This document shows positions 29,430 to 35,173 of a DNA stretch of 36,430 nucleotides, in pieces. Source of the DNA: a virus; IMG/VR virus record IMGVR_UViG_3300046028_004510, positions 1-36,430 of that record. One strand, given 5' to 3'. A model generated the notes under the pieces. It was not told the origin of the DNA. It did not search any database and saw only the letters and a list, made by a program, of their open reading frames with translations. Every line of letters begins with the position of its first letter. Position 1 is the stretch's first letter. The position numbers were made by a program, and so were the translations under genes.

Positions 29430-29707
29430 TATTCATTCCCCCAAGCATCAACTAAGCTCATTGGACTAATTGGCATTGCATTGCCTTCAGCCTTGGCTTG
29501 GGTGTTTACTAAATACAAACTCATGATTAGAACAATGCCAATAATCATGGCAACCAAAAATTTATTGTCGCTTTCTGGTTCGTAATGAAACTCCTCGTAT
29601 TCTTCAACAATCACTCGCTCTGGTTTAAATACTTTCTTAGCTTGTTCTTTGATGAATTCTTGACGTTGCTTAGATGCAAAGTCTTTTACTGGATAGTGAA
29701 TAGCCAT
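29429..29707 (-). CDS. Membrane protein, first gene of the PL operon, 92 residues
   Basis: The ATG at 29707 is preceded by TCGGAGAAATAAAC, a good ribosome site; a longer frame upstream reaches into the structured leader. The protein has a basic, charged cytoplasmic half (KDFASKQRQEFIKEQAKKVF), then one membrane segment (FLVAMIIGIVLIMSLYLV, about 51-68) and a short outside tail. It is the first product after PL, so it is made very early; superinfection exclusion or host takeover are possible. No recognised family. Confidence 0.65.
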   Translation of the reverse strand: MAIHYPVKDFASKQRQEFIKEQAKKVFKPERVIVEEYEEFHYEPESDNKFLVAMIIGIVLIMSLYLVNTQAKAEGNAMPISPMSLVDAWGNE

Positions 29708-29800
29708 GTTTATTTCTCCGATAATTATTATTGATTGCCATGCTCTCAATGGCCTCCCAGCGTTTCCACACAAGCGAATGTGTTGAACAGGTAAGATGTA

Positions 29801-29868
29801 TTCATAAGACTGCCTACCAAGACAGCAAGCCTCTCACAACAATCTATCGAGATAGACAGTCTTATAAA
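29801..29868 (-). ncRNA. Second PL-leader stem-loop related to the first
   Basis: 29801-29812 pairs with 29857-29868 over 12 bp. The pair 29803/29866 is G-U in minus-strand RNA but C-A in plus-strand RNA, so the structure belongs to the leftward transcript. The stem shares the UUAUAAGACU core with the stem at 30051-30107. Inside is a hairpin UCUAU-CUCG-AUAGA. Just upstream in the RNA a 7-bp hairpin CCCAGAC/GUCUGGG follows. The stretch 29708-29985 has no gene. Confidence 0.6.
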
Positions 29869-29984
29869 CCCCAGACACTTAGCCGGTCTGGGTTAGCAAT
29901 TACGGCAGTTATGTTAATTAATGACTACACTAACTCCCGTCTTTTTATGGTGCGAGAGGACACCAGCCGTAAATTCTTATCTCC

Positions 29985-30014
29985 CAAAAAGACCCTCACC
30001 GAAATGAGGGTTTG
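29985..30014 (-). terminator. Intrinsic terminator in the PL leader
   Basis: In minus-strand RNA ACCCUCA, loop UUUCGG, UGAGGGU, then CUUUUU. About 170-200 nt after the PL start. AGGGUU at 30045-30039 could instead pair with the 5' arm (AACCCU), which would be an antiterminator. This makes the leader an attenuator candidate. Confidence 0.7.
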
Positions 30015-30185
30015 AATGTGCCTTAATAGGCTAGGAGCAACCCTTCGAGGTTATAAGACTTGGCACGAAAGGCTACCCCCGTAGAACTAACATACCAAGT
30101 CTTATAAAGACGATTTCCTGCTAAGGTCTATCGGAGTATTTCACCGGCCTTGCAATCCTTCTACGGGGATTTTCCGTTTCGTTGG
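29985..30185 (-). ncRNA. Pseudoknotted PL leader RNA
   Basis: Transcript from PL, about 200 nt to the terminator. Helices seen: UUUUCC/GGAAAA at the 5' end; GCAAGG/CCUUAGC enclosing CGG/CCG; a perfect 13-bp stem 30051-30063 with 30095-30107; and a perfect 10-bp helix 30077-30086 with 30159-30168. The last helix pairs the loop of the 13-bp stem with sequence before it, so it is a pseudoknot. No coding frame fits. It may be an attenuator, a put-type antitermination RNA, or a trans-acting immunity RNA; I cannot name a family. Confidence 0.65.
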
Positions 30186-30190
30186 AAAAT

Positions 30191-30219
30191 AATATACCAA
30201 TTGGTAAACATACTGTCAA
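30191..30219 (-). promoter_or_regulatory. PL promoter
   Basis: On the minus strand TTGACA (plus 30214-30219), 17-bp spacer, TATATT (plus 30191-30196). Near-consensus. The spacer ends in the operator TACCAATTGGTA, whose last TA begins the -10. The same geometry is found at PR. It drives the leftward early operon to integrase. Confidence 0.82.
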
Positions 30220-30231
30220 TATCATTTGGTA
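30195..30231. promoter_or_regulatory. Left operators OL1 and OL2
   Basis: OL1: TACCAATTGGTA (30195-30206), a perfect palindrome. OL2: TATCATTTGGTA (30220-30231), one mismatch in the left half. Their centres are 25 bp apart, the same as the right operators. They flank and overlap the PL -35. Confidence 0.8.
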
Positions 30232-30302
30232 TATTTTTCAAACAAAATAACACATAAAACCATAAGTATCTGATTAATTGAGGTATTTATTTTTGATAGG
30301 CA

Positions 30303-30327
30303 ATAAAAAACCCCAGTTAAGGGGTTT
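30303..30327 (-). terminator. Terminator of the toxin-antitoxin-chaperone operon
   Basis: In minus-strand RNA AAACCCC (from 30327), loop UUAACU, GGGGUUU and then UUUAUUG. A 7-bp stem and U-run, 30 bp after the chaperone stop. The plus strand has a weaker U-run. It isolates the operon from PL. The spacer 30232-30302 holds nothing else I can see. Confidence 0.75.
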
Positions 30328-30356
30328 GATAGGGGATTGGGTGGTTATTTTTAAAA

Positions 30357-30776
30357 TCAGGAATCTAGTTTCATTGTCAATGGTATGAAATCTAATTGTA
30401 CAAATGTCCAAGGACCGCGTGACGTCATATCCGCTAATCGCTCTCGAATAGCTCCTAAAAGTAATTGTGTTCCTGATGTTTCAACAAGACTTTCTATGCT
30501 TTGATAATTTTGCACATCTGGTTTTATTGAAATAATACCAAATGCAGTTATAGAAAAAAAATAGGGTGAGTTTTCGCTTTTTTCTTTATCTAGCTCAACA
30601 TGAACTGTTAAACCGTATCTATACCCATTATTGCTATCATCTAAACGAATTATTCCACCATTAACAATAATATCAATAGACGGTTTTTTATCTGCATTTT
30701 GCAAGAATTCAGGATTAGCTATAGCCTCTTGATGGGTAAAAAAATAGCTCTCAAGCCGTAGTGGAAATTCGCTCAT
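30357..30776 (-). CDS. SecB-like chaperone of a TAC module
   Basis: 139 residues. The sequence follows the SecB-superfamily plan: IDIIVNGGIIRLDDSNNGYR (34-53), YGLTVHVELDKEKSENSPYF (54-73), FSITAFGIISIKPD, then QLLLGAIRERLADMTSRGPW (104-123) and FVQLDFIPLTM. The helix-plus-'RGPW-x-L-P' end is the most typical part. In TAC modules a SecB-like protein protects the antitoxin, and in CmdTAC of E. coli it is diverted by a phage capsid protein so that the toxin is released. Here it is the third gene after toxin and antitoxin, overlapping the antitoxin by 26 bp, with an AGGA site six bases before its ATG. Confidence 0.78.
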   Translation of the reverse strand: MSEFPLRLESYFFTHQEAIANPEFLQNADKKPSIDIIVNGGIIRLDDSNNGYRYGLTVHVELDKEKSENSPYFFSITAFGIISIKPDVQNYQSIESLVETSGTQLLLGAIRERLADMTSRGPWTFVQLDFIPLTMKLDS

Positions 30777-31140
30777 CAGTTTTCCTTTTTTGCTTTACCC
30801 ATTCACTGGTAGTATCTTTATTAGGTAATTGCTGGGATTTTAAAACATCAAACCATTGCTCATTAGATTGCTTTGGTGAAATATGTATTTGCAGTTCTCC
30901 GTCTACCGATCGTGCTAATTTAACCATTGTTTCTATAGTAAAATTAGCATCACCTCTAAATACTTTAGTTATATAGGCTGGGCTAGTATTTAGCTTTTCA
31001 GCTAGTGAAGTCTGAGTGATGCCGCTTTTTTTGAAGAAATTAGTTAATTCAATGGAAAAATTAAGCTTAGCCTTTTCAACCCAGTATCTATCTCTTTGCT
31101 TAGCTTCAGTTAGTAATTTTTTAAAAGATTTTAATGCCAT
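30751..31140 (-). CDS. HigA-like antitoxin of the TAC module
   Basis: 129 residues from the ATG at 31140 (GAGGAA ribosome site; longer frame upstream overlaps the toxin). N-terminal helix (ALKSFKKLLTEAKQRDRYWV), XRE-type HTH at about 30-78 (FFKKSGITQTSLAEKLNTSP, YITKVFRGDANFTIETMVKL) and a C-terminal tail (88-129) with W96 and W114 and many basic residues. The tail, absent from the 93-residue junction antitoxin, is in the place of the chaperone-addiction domain of known TAC antitoxins. Begins 4 bp after the toxin stop. Confidence 0.8.
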   Translation of the reverse strand: MALKSFKKLLTEAKQRDRYWVEKAKLNFSIELTNFFKKSGITQTSLAEKLNTSPAYITKVFRGDANFTIETMVKLARSVDGELQIHISPKQSNEQWFDVLKSQQLPNKDTTSEWVKQKRKTDERISTTA

Positions 31141-31144
31141 ATTA

Positions 31145-31564
31145 TTATTCCTCATCCTTAACATAAATAATTTGATTCTTATCATGCGCCAACTGATAGG
31201 CTTTTTTGTGTCTAATAGCTTTATTTTTATCTTTATCAGTTGTCTTTTGTGTCTTTTTTATAAATGCGTGAGTTGTTACAATTATTGTATCGCCATGCCC
31301 TTTAAAAAATAATAGACGTATATCGCCTTTAATTAATTCAGAAATTTTATTATTTTTATCGACCTGATGACATTGCTTAGCTGATAAAACATCTATCCCA
31401 CGCTCTACAATTTGCTCAATCAATCTAAATAATCCAGCAGCACTTGCTTGATAATTATCAGCAAGGTCATTAAAAAACTCGTCAATCTCGCAAGAATCAC
31501 CATCCATTATAGCGACAACCTTACAGTGCGATGATGGCGATTCATGTAAAACTTTAAGTTTCAT
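31145..31564 (-). CDS. HigB/Gp49-like toxin of the TAC module
   Basis: 139 residues. The C-terminal half is a clear HigB/RelE-superfamily toxin: GDIRLLFFKGHGDTIIVTTH (80-99), then AFIKKTQKTTDKDKNKAIRH (100-119) and KKAYQ. FIKKTQKT is the family's common strand-turn-helix. The N-terminal half (about 1-60) is longer than in minimal HigB. The family cleaves mRNA at the ribosome. The gene is first in the operon, ten bases after its predicted transcription start. Confidence 0.82.
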   Translation of the reverse strand: MKLKVLHESPSSHCKVVAIMDGDSCEIDEFFNDLADNYQASAAGLFRLIEQIVERGIDVLSAKQCHQVDKNNKISELIKGDIRLLFFKGHGDTIIVTTHAFIKKTQKTTDKDKNKAIRHKKAYQLAHDKNQIIYVKDEE

Positions 31565-31572
31565 TTTAACCT

Positions 31573-31633
31573 ATAAGTTAATTTTAGAGTAATGAAGTAA
31601 ATTTATCAATGTCACTTTCACTGTATAACTTAT
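31573..31633 (-). promoter_or_regulatory. Promoter and inverted sites of the TAC operon
   Basis: Minus-strand TTGATA (plus 31604-31609), 17 bp, TAAAAT (plus 31581-31586). ATAAGTTA at 31573-31580 and its inverted copy TAACTTAT at 31626-31633 flank the promoter, 53 bp centre to centre, about five helical turns. These are candidate antitoxin operators. The start would lie near 31574, leaving a ten-base leader to the toxin ATG at 31564. Confidence 0.65.
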
Positions 31634-31667
31634 CTATCTTTTTTATTCAGCGGATCAGTAATTACAT

Positions 31668-32177
31668 TCAGGTAAGTGTGTTGCCATTTTCCTCCTTTAT
31701 GACCGCGTCTTTTTTTTGTGCATCTTCAATATCCCTTTTTACTGCATCACAAAATGGCTGATCTGCTGCTTGATTCTGTCGTCTTTTATAAGCAGATAAG
31801 GGATCATGCAGGTTCACCCCCCCCACATTTTCCGGTTGAGCTGTCAAGGGTTTATTTGCAGGTTTTTGAGATAATTTAAAGTCAATAAATTCAGTTACTT
31901 CACGTTGCTGATCTGGGCAGAGTTGGTTGAATTTATCGAGTATGTTAGATGATGGTAACTGTGCAATTGAATCTAATGTATCCATCCATCCAGATGGCTT
32001 ACCTAGCAATATTTCAAACTTTCTAGCTGTTTTTTCGCCAATATTTCTTTGACCAGTCAATAAATGATTAACACGGGCTGTGCTGGTATCAAGAATTTCG
32101 GCGAGCGCTACCTGCGAACCATATTTTGCCTCAAGTTTTTTTAAGTTTATTTTCCTAATTTCAGTCACTTCTTTCAT
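31668..32177 (-). CDS. Phage repressor (CI-like, no peptidase domain)
   Basis: 169 residues from the ATG at 32177, with GGGAG two bases upstream (tight spacing); a longer frame would include operator O3. An XRE-type HTH spans about 12-60 (SQVALAEILDTSTARVNHLL, NIGEKTARKFEILL). The C-terminal region has no S24 Ser/Lys motif, so RecA-stimulated self-cleavage is not expected. The gene contains an 8-base G run (plus 31817-31824, C8). Divergent from cro with the operators in between, it is the obvious lysogeny repressor. The TAC operon follows on the same strand. Confidence 0.8.
   Translation of the reverse strand: MKEVTEIRKINLKKLEAKYGSQVALAEILDTSTARVNHLLTGQRNIGEKTARKFEILLGKPSGWMDTLDSIAQLPSSNILDKFNQLCPDQQREVTEFIDFKLSQKPANKPLTAQPENVGGVNLHDPLSAYKRRQNQAADQPFCDAVKRDIEDAQKKDAVIKEENGNTLT
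31817..31824. repeat. C8/G8 homopolymer in the repressor gene
   Basis: Eight C on the plus strand, eight G in the sense strand, coding the region of ENVGGVNLHD. Such tracts slip readily in replication and sequencing; a one-base change would alter the last 50 or so residues. Confidence 0.9.
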
Positions 32178-32188
32178 TTCTCCCACAT

Positions 32189-32250
32189 TACCAAACAAAT
32201 AATTAAATACAACTACCAAAAGGTATTGATTAATAATCTACCATTTGGTA
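32189..32250. promoter_or_regulatory. Right operators OR1, OR2 and a weak OR3
   Basis: OR1 TACCATTTGGTA (32239-32250), OR2 TACCAAAAGGTA (32214-32225), and a half-site TACCAAACAAAT (32189-32200). Centres are exactly 25 bp apart in both steps. OR1 lies in the PR spacer and touches the -10; OR3 lies between the repressor start and OR2, where it could control the repressor promoter. Confidence 0.78.
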
Positions 32251-32254
32251 TATT
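32226..32254 (+). promoter_or_regulatory. PR promoter
   Basis: TTGATT (32226-32231), 17 bp, TATATT (32249-32254). The operator OR1 fills the spacer and shares TA with the -10, identical in layout to PL. The predicted start is near 32261, one or two bases before the cro ATG at 32263. Confidence 0.8.
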
Positions 32255-32262
32255 TAACCCAT

Positions 32263-32463
32263 ATGATCAGTCAAATTAAAACAAATGAATTAGCCAATTT
32301 TCTTGGAAAAACCAAGGGATGGGCTTCGAGTCTCAAAAAGGGGAGAAGAAAACTTCCTCTTGCTGAGTGTTTTCGAGTTTCTGAGCATTTTGGTATCCCA
32401 TTACATGATCTTCGTGAAGAGTTCCCACGAGAAGAAATCCGTCCCGACATTTTTGGTAAATAA
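32263..32463 (+). CDS. Cro-like repressor (YdaS-type HTH)
   Basis: 66 residues from the ATG at 32263. QIKTNELANFLGKTKGWASS, KKGRRKLPLAECFRVSEHFG and IPLHDLREEF match the small Cro/YdaS helix-turn-helix proteins (first helix, turn, 'GRR-x-P' then 'C-x-x-E' helix). It would bind the same TACC-N4-GGTA operators and shut the repressor. The ATG is at or next to the predicted transcription start, so the mRNA would be leaderless or nearly so. An in-frame ATG 18 bp upstream lies in the promoter and is rejected. Confidence 0.8.
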   Translation: MISQIKTNELANFLGKTKGWASSLKKGRRKLPLAECFRVSEHFGIPLHDLREEFPREEIRPDIFGK

Positions 32464-32465
32464 CT

Positions 32466-32657
32466 ATGGCACTCGACTACGAAATAAAAACTTCAGTTGA
32501 TGAGGACACCCATGACAACGCTCTAGTTACTGCCAGATCGTACGGCTTTAAGACTCGCGCGGAGTGGGTACGCTGGTTAATAGAGAGAGAGTTGGCATGG
32601 GCAGTTCCACAACTACATATTAACCGCATACCTGGTGCAGTGAAAGGACGAGAGTGA
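32466..32657 (+). CDS. Ribbon-helix-helix-like regulator, 63 residues
   Basis: A beta strand (DYEIKTSVDEDTHDNALVTA) followed by two helices (RSYGFKTRAEWVRWLIEREL) fits an Arc/CopG-type fold, and the C-terminal tail is basic (HINRIPGAVKGRE). The gene begins two bases after cro, where lambda has cII; a role as a lysis-lysogeny regulator is possible. No strong ribosome site, so coupling with cro is likely. Confidence 0.65.
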   Translation: MALDYEIKTSVDEDTHDNALVTARSYGFKTRAEWVRWLIERELAWAVPQLHINRIPGAVKGRE

Positions 32658-32710
32658 AGCTCGATTCGTCTGCAAAATAAATTGAACTTTTTGAAAAGTA
32701 GTCTAGCGAA

Positions 32711-32905
32711 ATGAGCGAACAGAAAAGAAACATAGCAGGGGATAAGAGGGCAGCAAGTTTGTCTTTGCGTCCTCGTAAAGCTCAGACCAATACATTCGGC
32801 AGAGGCTTTGAGTTATCGCCTAAAGCAACAGAGATGGACATTATTGAAAACCAGCGCAGACATGTGTGTTTTCAATCCAAATTTGGACGGTTTGTAAAAA
32901 ATTAA
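32711..32905 (+). CDS. Small basic protein, 64 residues (uncertain)
   Basis: MSEQKRNIAGDKRAASLSLR, then PRKAQTNTFGRGFELSPKAT and a tail RRHVCFQSKFGRFVKN. Arg/Lys-rich at both ends, so possibly nucleic-acid-binding. The ribosome site is poor and the sequence runs into the structured segment at 32917. It could be a small antiterminator-like protein or a chance reading; I cannot decide. The 53-bp spacer before it contains only an ACTTTT-TG-AAAAGT inverted repeat. Confidence 0.45.
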   Translation: MSEQKRNIAGDKRAASLSLRPRKAQTNTFGRGFELSPKATEMDIIENQRRHVCFQSKFGRFVKN

Positions 32906-32916
32906 GTTTTATTGAT

Positions 32917-33329
32917 GGCTATGTTAGGAGACGGTCGAAAGACAGAGGACGAGGACATAGCTTAATAGGGAATACGCACTACTCGGAGCAAGTAAAGTGC
33001 GGTGCTTGGAATGACACATTGTCAGTTGGACAGTAGTGACACCGTAAAGTAAATCGGGTCGCAAAACGCCTAAAAACACTGTTAAACGAGATTGAGATCA
33101 GTCGGTTATCCGGACTCAAAGTGATTTAACAGCAAGTCTGATGTAGTGGGATATGCGGCATACGGCCTTCACTACGAGGGGAGCATATCAGCTTAGGCAT
33201 GTAGTAATGACCTAAGTACGGCACGATTTTAATCGCCCGTTTCCTTCAAACTCATTTATTTGGGGTTAGGGAATATTTACCCAGCACTCCACCTGATAAG
33301 AGGTTTTAGATGACATTTCAGCCCTAACC
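32917..33329 (+). ncRNA. 413-nt densely structured untranslated RNA
   Basis: No coding frame fits 32906-33335, but helices follow one another almost without gap: 32917-32924/32955-32962 (8 bp, one G-U in plus RNA) enclosing GUC-GAAA-GAC; 32976-32980/32996-33000; 33001-33004/33040-33043; 33079-33086/33125-33132 (8 bp perfect) enclosing UUGAG/CUCAA; 33138-33142/33187-33191 enclosing 33143-33148/33170-33175; 33192-33197/33211-33216; 33218-33221/33237-33240; and 33264-33271/33322-33329 (8 bp perfect), which ends just before the ribosome site of 33342. It lies in the PR transcript before the replication genes. Could be a large ncRNA, a translational control region, or an origin; no known family is named. 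Confidence 0.6.
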
Positions 33330-33341
33330 AAGAGAGTGAAT

Positions 33342-33635
33342 ATGTTTATAGACATTGCGACCAATGCACACATTAACGACCCATTGTCATCTCACTTGGC
33401 AGGGATAGAGATCGAGGCAAGCGGAATAGCTGGCACGCAGCGTTCACAGTGTCTTGCAGCGGTAAAACAGCATCAAGGATTAACCAGTAAAGAGTTATGC
33501 GACATAACTGGACTGGATCGCTACATGTTAGCCAGACGATTACCGGAGATTAAGCAGTTAGAGCAGGGAAAGATGAAGATTTGCAATATTAGCAAGAAGC
33601 TAAGTGTGACTTGGTGGTTGAAGAAGCCTAATTAA
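33342..33635 (+). CDS. Winged-helix DNA-binding protein, 97 residues
   Basis: ATG 33342 has AGAGAG at 5 bases; a GTG at 33336 overlaps that site and is less likely. The ordered part QCLAAVKQHQGLTSKELCDI, TGLDRYMLARRLPEIKQLEQ and a C-terminal KLSVTWWLKK fits a winged helix-turn-helix. Placed just before the helicase, it may be an origin-binding or loading factor, or a regulator; function is inferred only. Confidence 0.65.
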   Translation: MFIDIATNAHINDPLSSHLAGIEIEASGIAGTQRSQCLAAVKQHQGLTSKELCDITGLDRYMLARRLPEIKQLEQGKMKICNISKKLSVTWWLKKPN

Positions 33636-33638
33636 AAC

Positions 33639-33674
33639 AAAGCCCACAGACTCGCGAAAGTAAACGTGGGCTTT
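33639..33674 (+). terminator. Hairpin between the winged-helix gene and helicase
   Basis: AAAGCCCAC (33639-33647) and GTGGGCTTT (33666-33674) form a 9-bp stem with an 18-base loop. Only a short U-run follows (UUU of the stem then AU), so termination would be partial. It could reduce or regulate readthrough into the helicase. The ribosome site of the helicase is downstream of it. Confidence 0.5.
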
Positions 33675-33697
33675 ATCGTAAACAGCGGAGTAATTAT

Positions 33698-35173
33698 ATG
33701 ATTTTAAGAGAATATCAGCAAGTACAGAATGATGCCATAAGAGCATCAGCCATGCTGGGCAATAGACGGATCATTTCTTGTGCGCCTACCGGTAGCGGTA
33801 AGAGCATCATGATTGGCGAGTTAGTAGCCTCTTTATTGGAGAAGAAGTCAGGCACTCAACGTGTTGTGATTGTGTTACCCAGACGTTCATTAGTAAAACA
33901 ACTAAGTGATTCATTCACTGGTTGGGGCATTAATCATGGCGTAGTAATGAGTGGAGTTAAGCCGTTTCTGATGCCTAGATGCCAGATAGTGAGTATTGAT
34001 ACTTATACGAAAAGGATGGCAAATGAAACATTGAAGTTTATAGAAGGTGATTGCTTGATCGTGGATGAGATGCACTTGCAGTTTACACCAAAGAAACTGG
34101 AATTATTTGCGCGTTATCCATTCGTTATAGGTTTCTCAGCGACACCGGTAGCACCGAACAAACAGAGTTTAGGATTATTTTACGATTCGATTGTTGAGAC
34201 AGTGACATTGGGTAAATTAACAGAACTTGGGTTTTTATCGCCATTGAAGTATTACGCCCGTCCTGATATTGATTTAAGTGGATTATTGCTAGGCAAAGAC
34301 GGTGACTGGCGAGAATCACAGCTTGGTGATGTGATGGACAAACCTAAGCTGATCGGTGACATATTTGATAACTGGCAACGTTTAGCACGAGATAAAAGCA
34401 CTGTTATTTTTGCCAGCTCGCAATCACACGCGAGGCATATTTGTGATGAATTTAATAGTCATGGTTATTCAGCCGAATATGTTGATTGCAATACACCAGA
34501 TGAACAACGGCAGGAAATGTTTGACAGGGTTCGTGCCGGTAAAACAAAAGTTATTGTGAATGTTGGCATTGTGTCAGTCGGTATCGACATACCTAACTTG
34601 GAATGTGTGGTGTTGGCACGTCCTACCCGCAAGATAGCGATGTATTTACAGTGTTTGGGCAGAGTCACACGAATCTGTAAGGGTAAGACACACGGTATTG
34701 TTATAGATCACGCTGGCATTATCGAAAGACTTGGATTTGCAACCGATGACTTTGAGTGGTCACTTGATGGCAAAGAGTCAGTCGAGGATCGGAATAAAAA
34801 GACAAAAGAAGAAAAGAAAGAGCCAAAAGACATTATTTGTGGTGATTGCGGAACGGTATTCAGGTCAAGACGTTCATGCCCAAACTGTGGCTATGAGTCT
34901 ATTCCACAAGGTATGCCCGTACCGATACATCAGGCAGACTTGAAAGAGGTTGTAAAGATACGCTCCGTTGATAAAAAAACGTTTTATGCCGAGCTATTAG
35001 GGTATGCCAAACAGAACGGTAAAAGCAGTAAGTTTGCCCTGGCTATTTTCAGAAAGAAATTTAACGAATGGCCACACGGAAAGAACAGCGCACAACCCAT
35101 AGCACCCAGCCCAGAGACGATTGGTTATATAAAGCATAGTCATATTGCTTTTGCTAAGAGGGCAGCGGCATGA
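33698..35173 (+). CDS. SF2 DEAD/DEAH-like helicase with zinc ribbon
   Basis: 491 residues. Walker A APTGSGKS (29-36), motif II DEMH (123-126), motif III SAT (147-149), motif VI QCLGRVTR (318-325), VSVGIDIPN before it at 292-300. A zinc ribbon follows: C381, C384, C394, C397 (CGDCG...CPNCG). The family includes phage replication or restriction-type helicases that remodel DNA with ATP. Next to the primase it most likely unwinds the origin or the fork, in place of a DnaB-type helicase. Overlaps the primase start by 4 bp. Confidence 0.88.
   Translation: MILREYQQVQNDAIRASAMLGNRRIISCAPTGSGKSIMIGELVASLLEKKSGTQRVVIVLPRRSLVKQLSDSFTGWGINHGVVMSGVKPFLMPRCQIVSIDTYTKRMANETLKFIEGDCLIVDEMHLQFTPKKLELFARYPFVIGFSATPVAPNKQSLGLFYDSIVETVTLGKLTELGFLSPLKYYARPDIDLSGLLLGKDGDWRESQLGDVMDKPKLIGDIFDNWQRLARDKSTVIFASSQSHARHICDEFNSHGYSAEYVDCNTPDEQRQEMFDRVRAGKTKVIVNVGIVSVGIDIPNLECVVLARPTRKIAMYLQCLGRVTRICKGKTHGIVIDHAGIIERLGFATDDFEWSLDGKESVEDRNKKTKEEKKEPKDIICGDCGTVFRSRRSCPNCGYESIPQGMPVPIHQADLKEVVKIRSVDKKTFYAELLGYAKQNGKSSKFALAIFRKKFNEWPHGKNSAQPIAPSPETIGYIKHSHIAFAKRAAA

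Noticed and set aside
29731-30015. A 94-residue plus-strand frame in the PL leader
   Set aside because: The leader helices, a strand-specific G-U pair and the PL promoter all indicate a minus-strand untranslated RNA. The frame has no ribosome site and lacks any recognisable domain.
33138-33191. A hammerhead-like ribozyme (CUGAUG followed by a stem and CGA)
   Set aside because: The core reads CUGAUGUAGUG and CUACGAGGGG, lacking the CUGAUGA and GAAA core and a cleavage-site stem.
32906-33335. Group I or group II intron, RNase P RNA or tmRNA in the structured segment
   Set aside because: No group I P7 or group II domain V pattern, no RNase P conserved blocks, no tag frame, and the flanks do not form a split gene.
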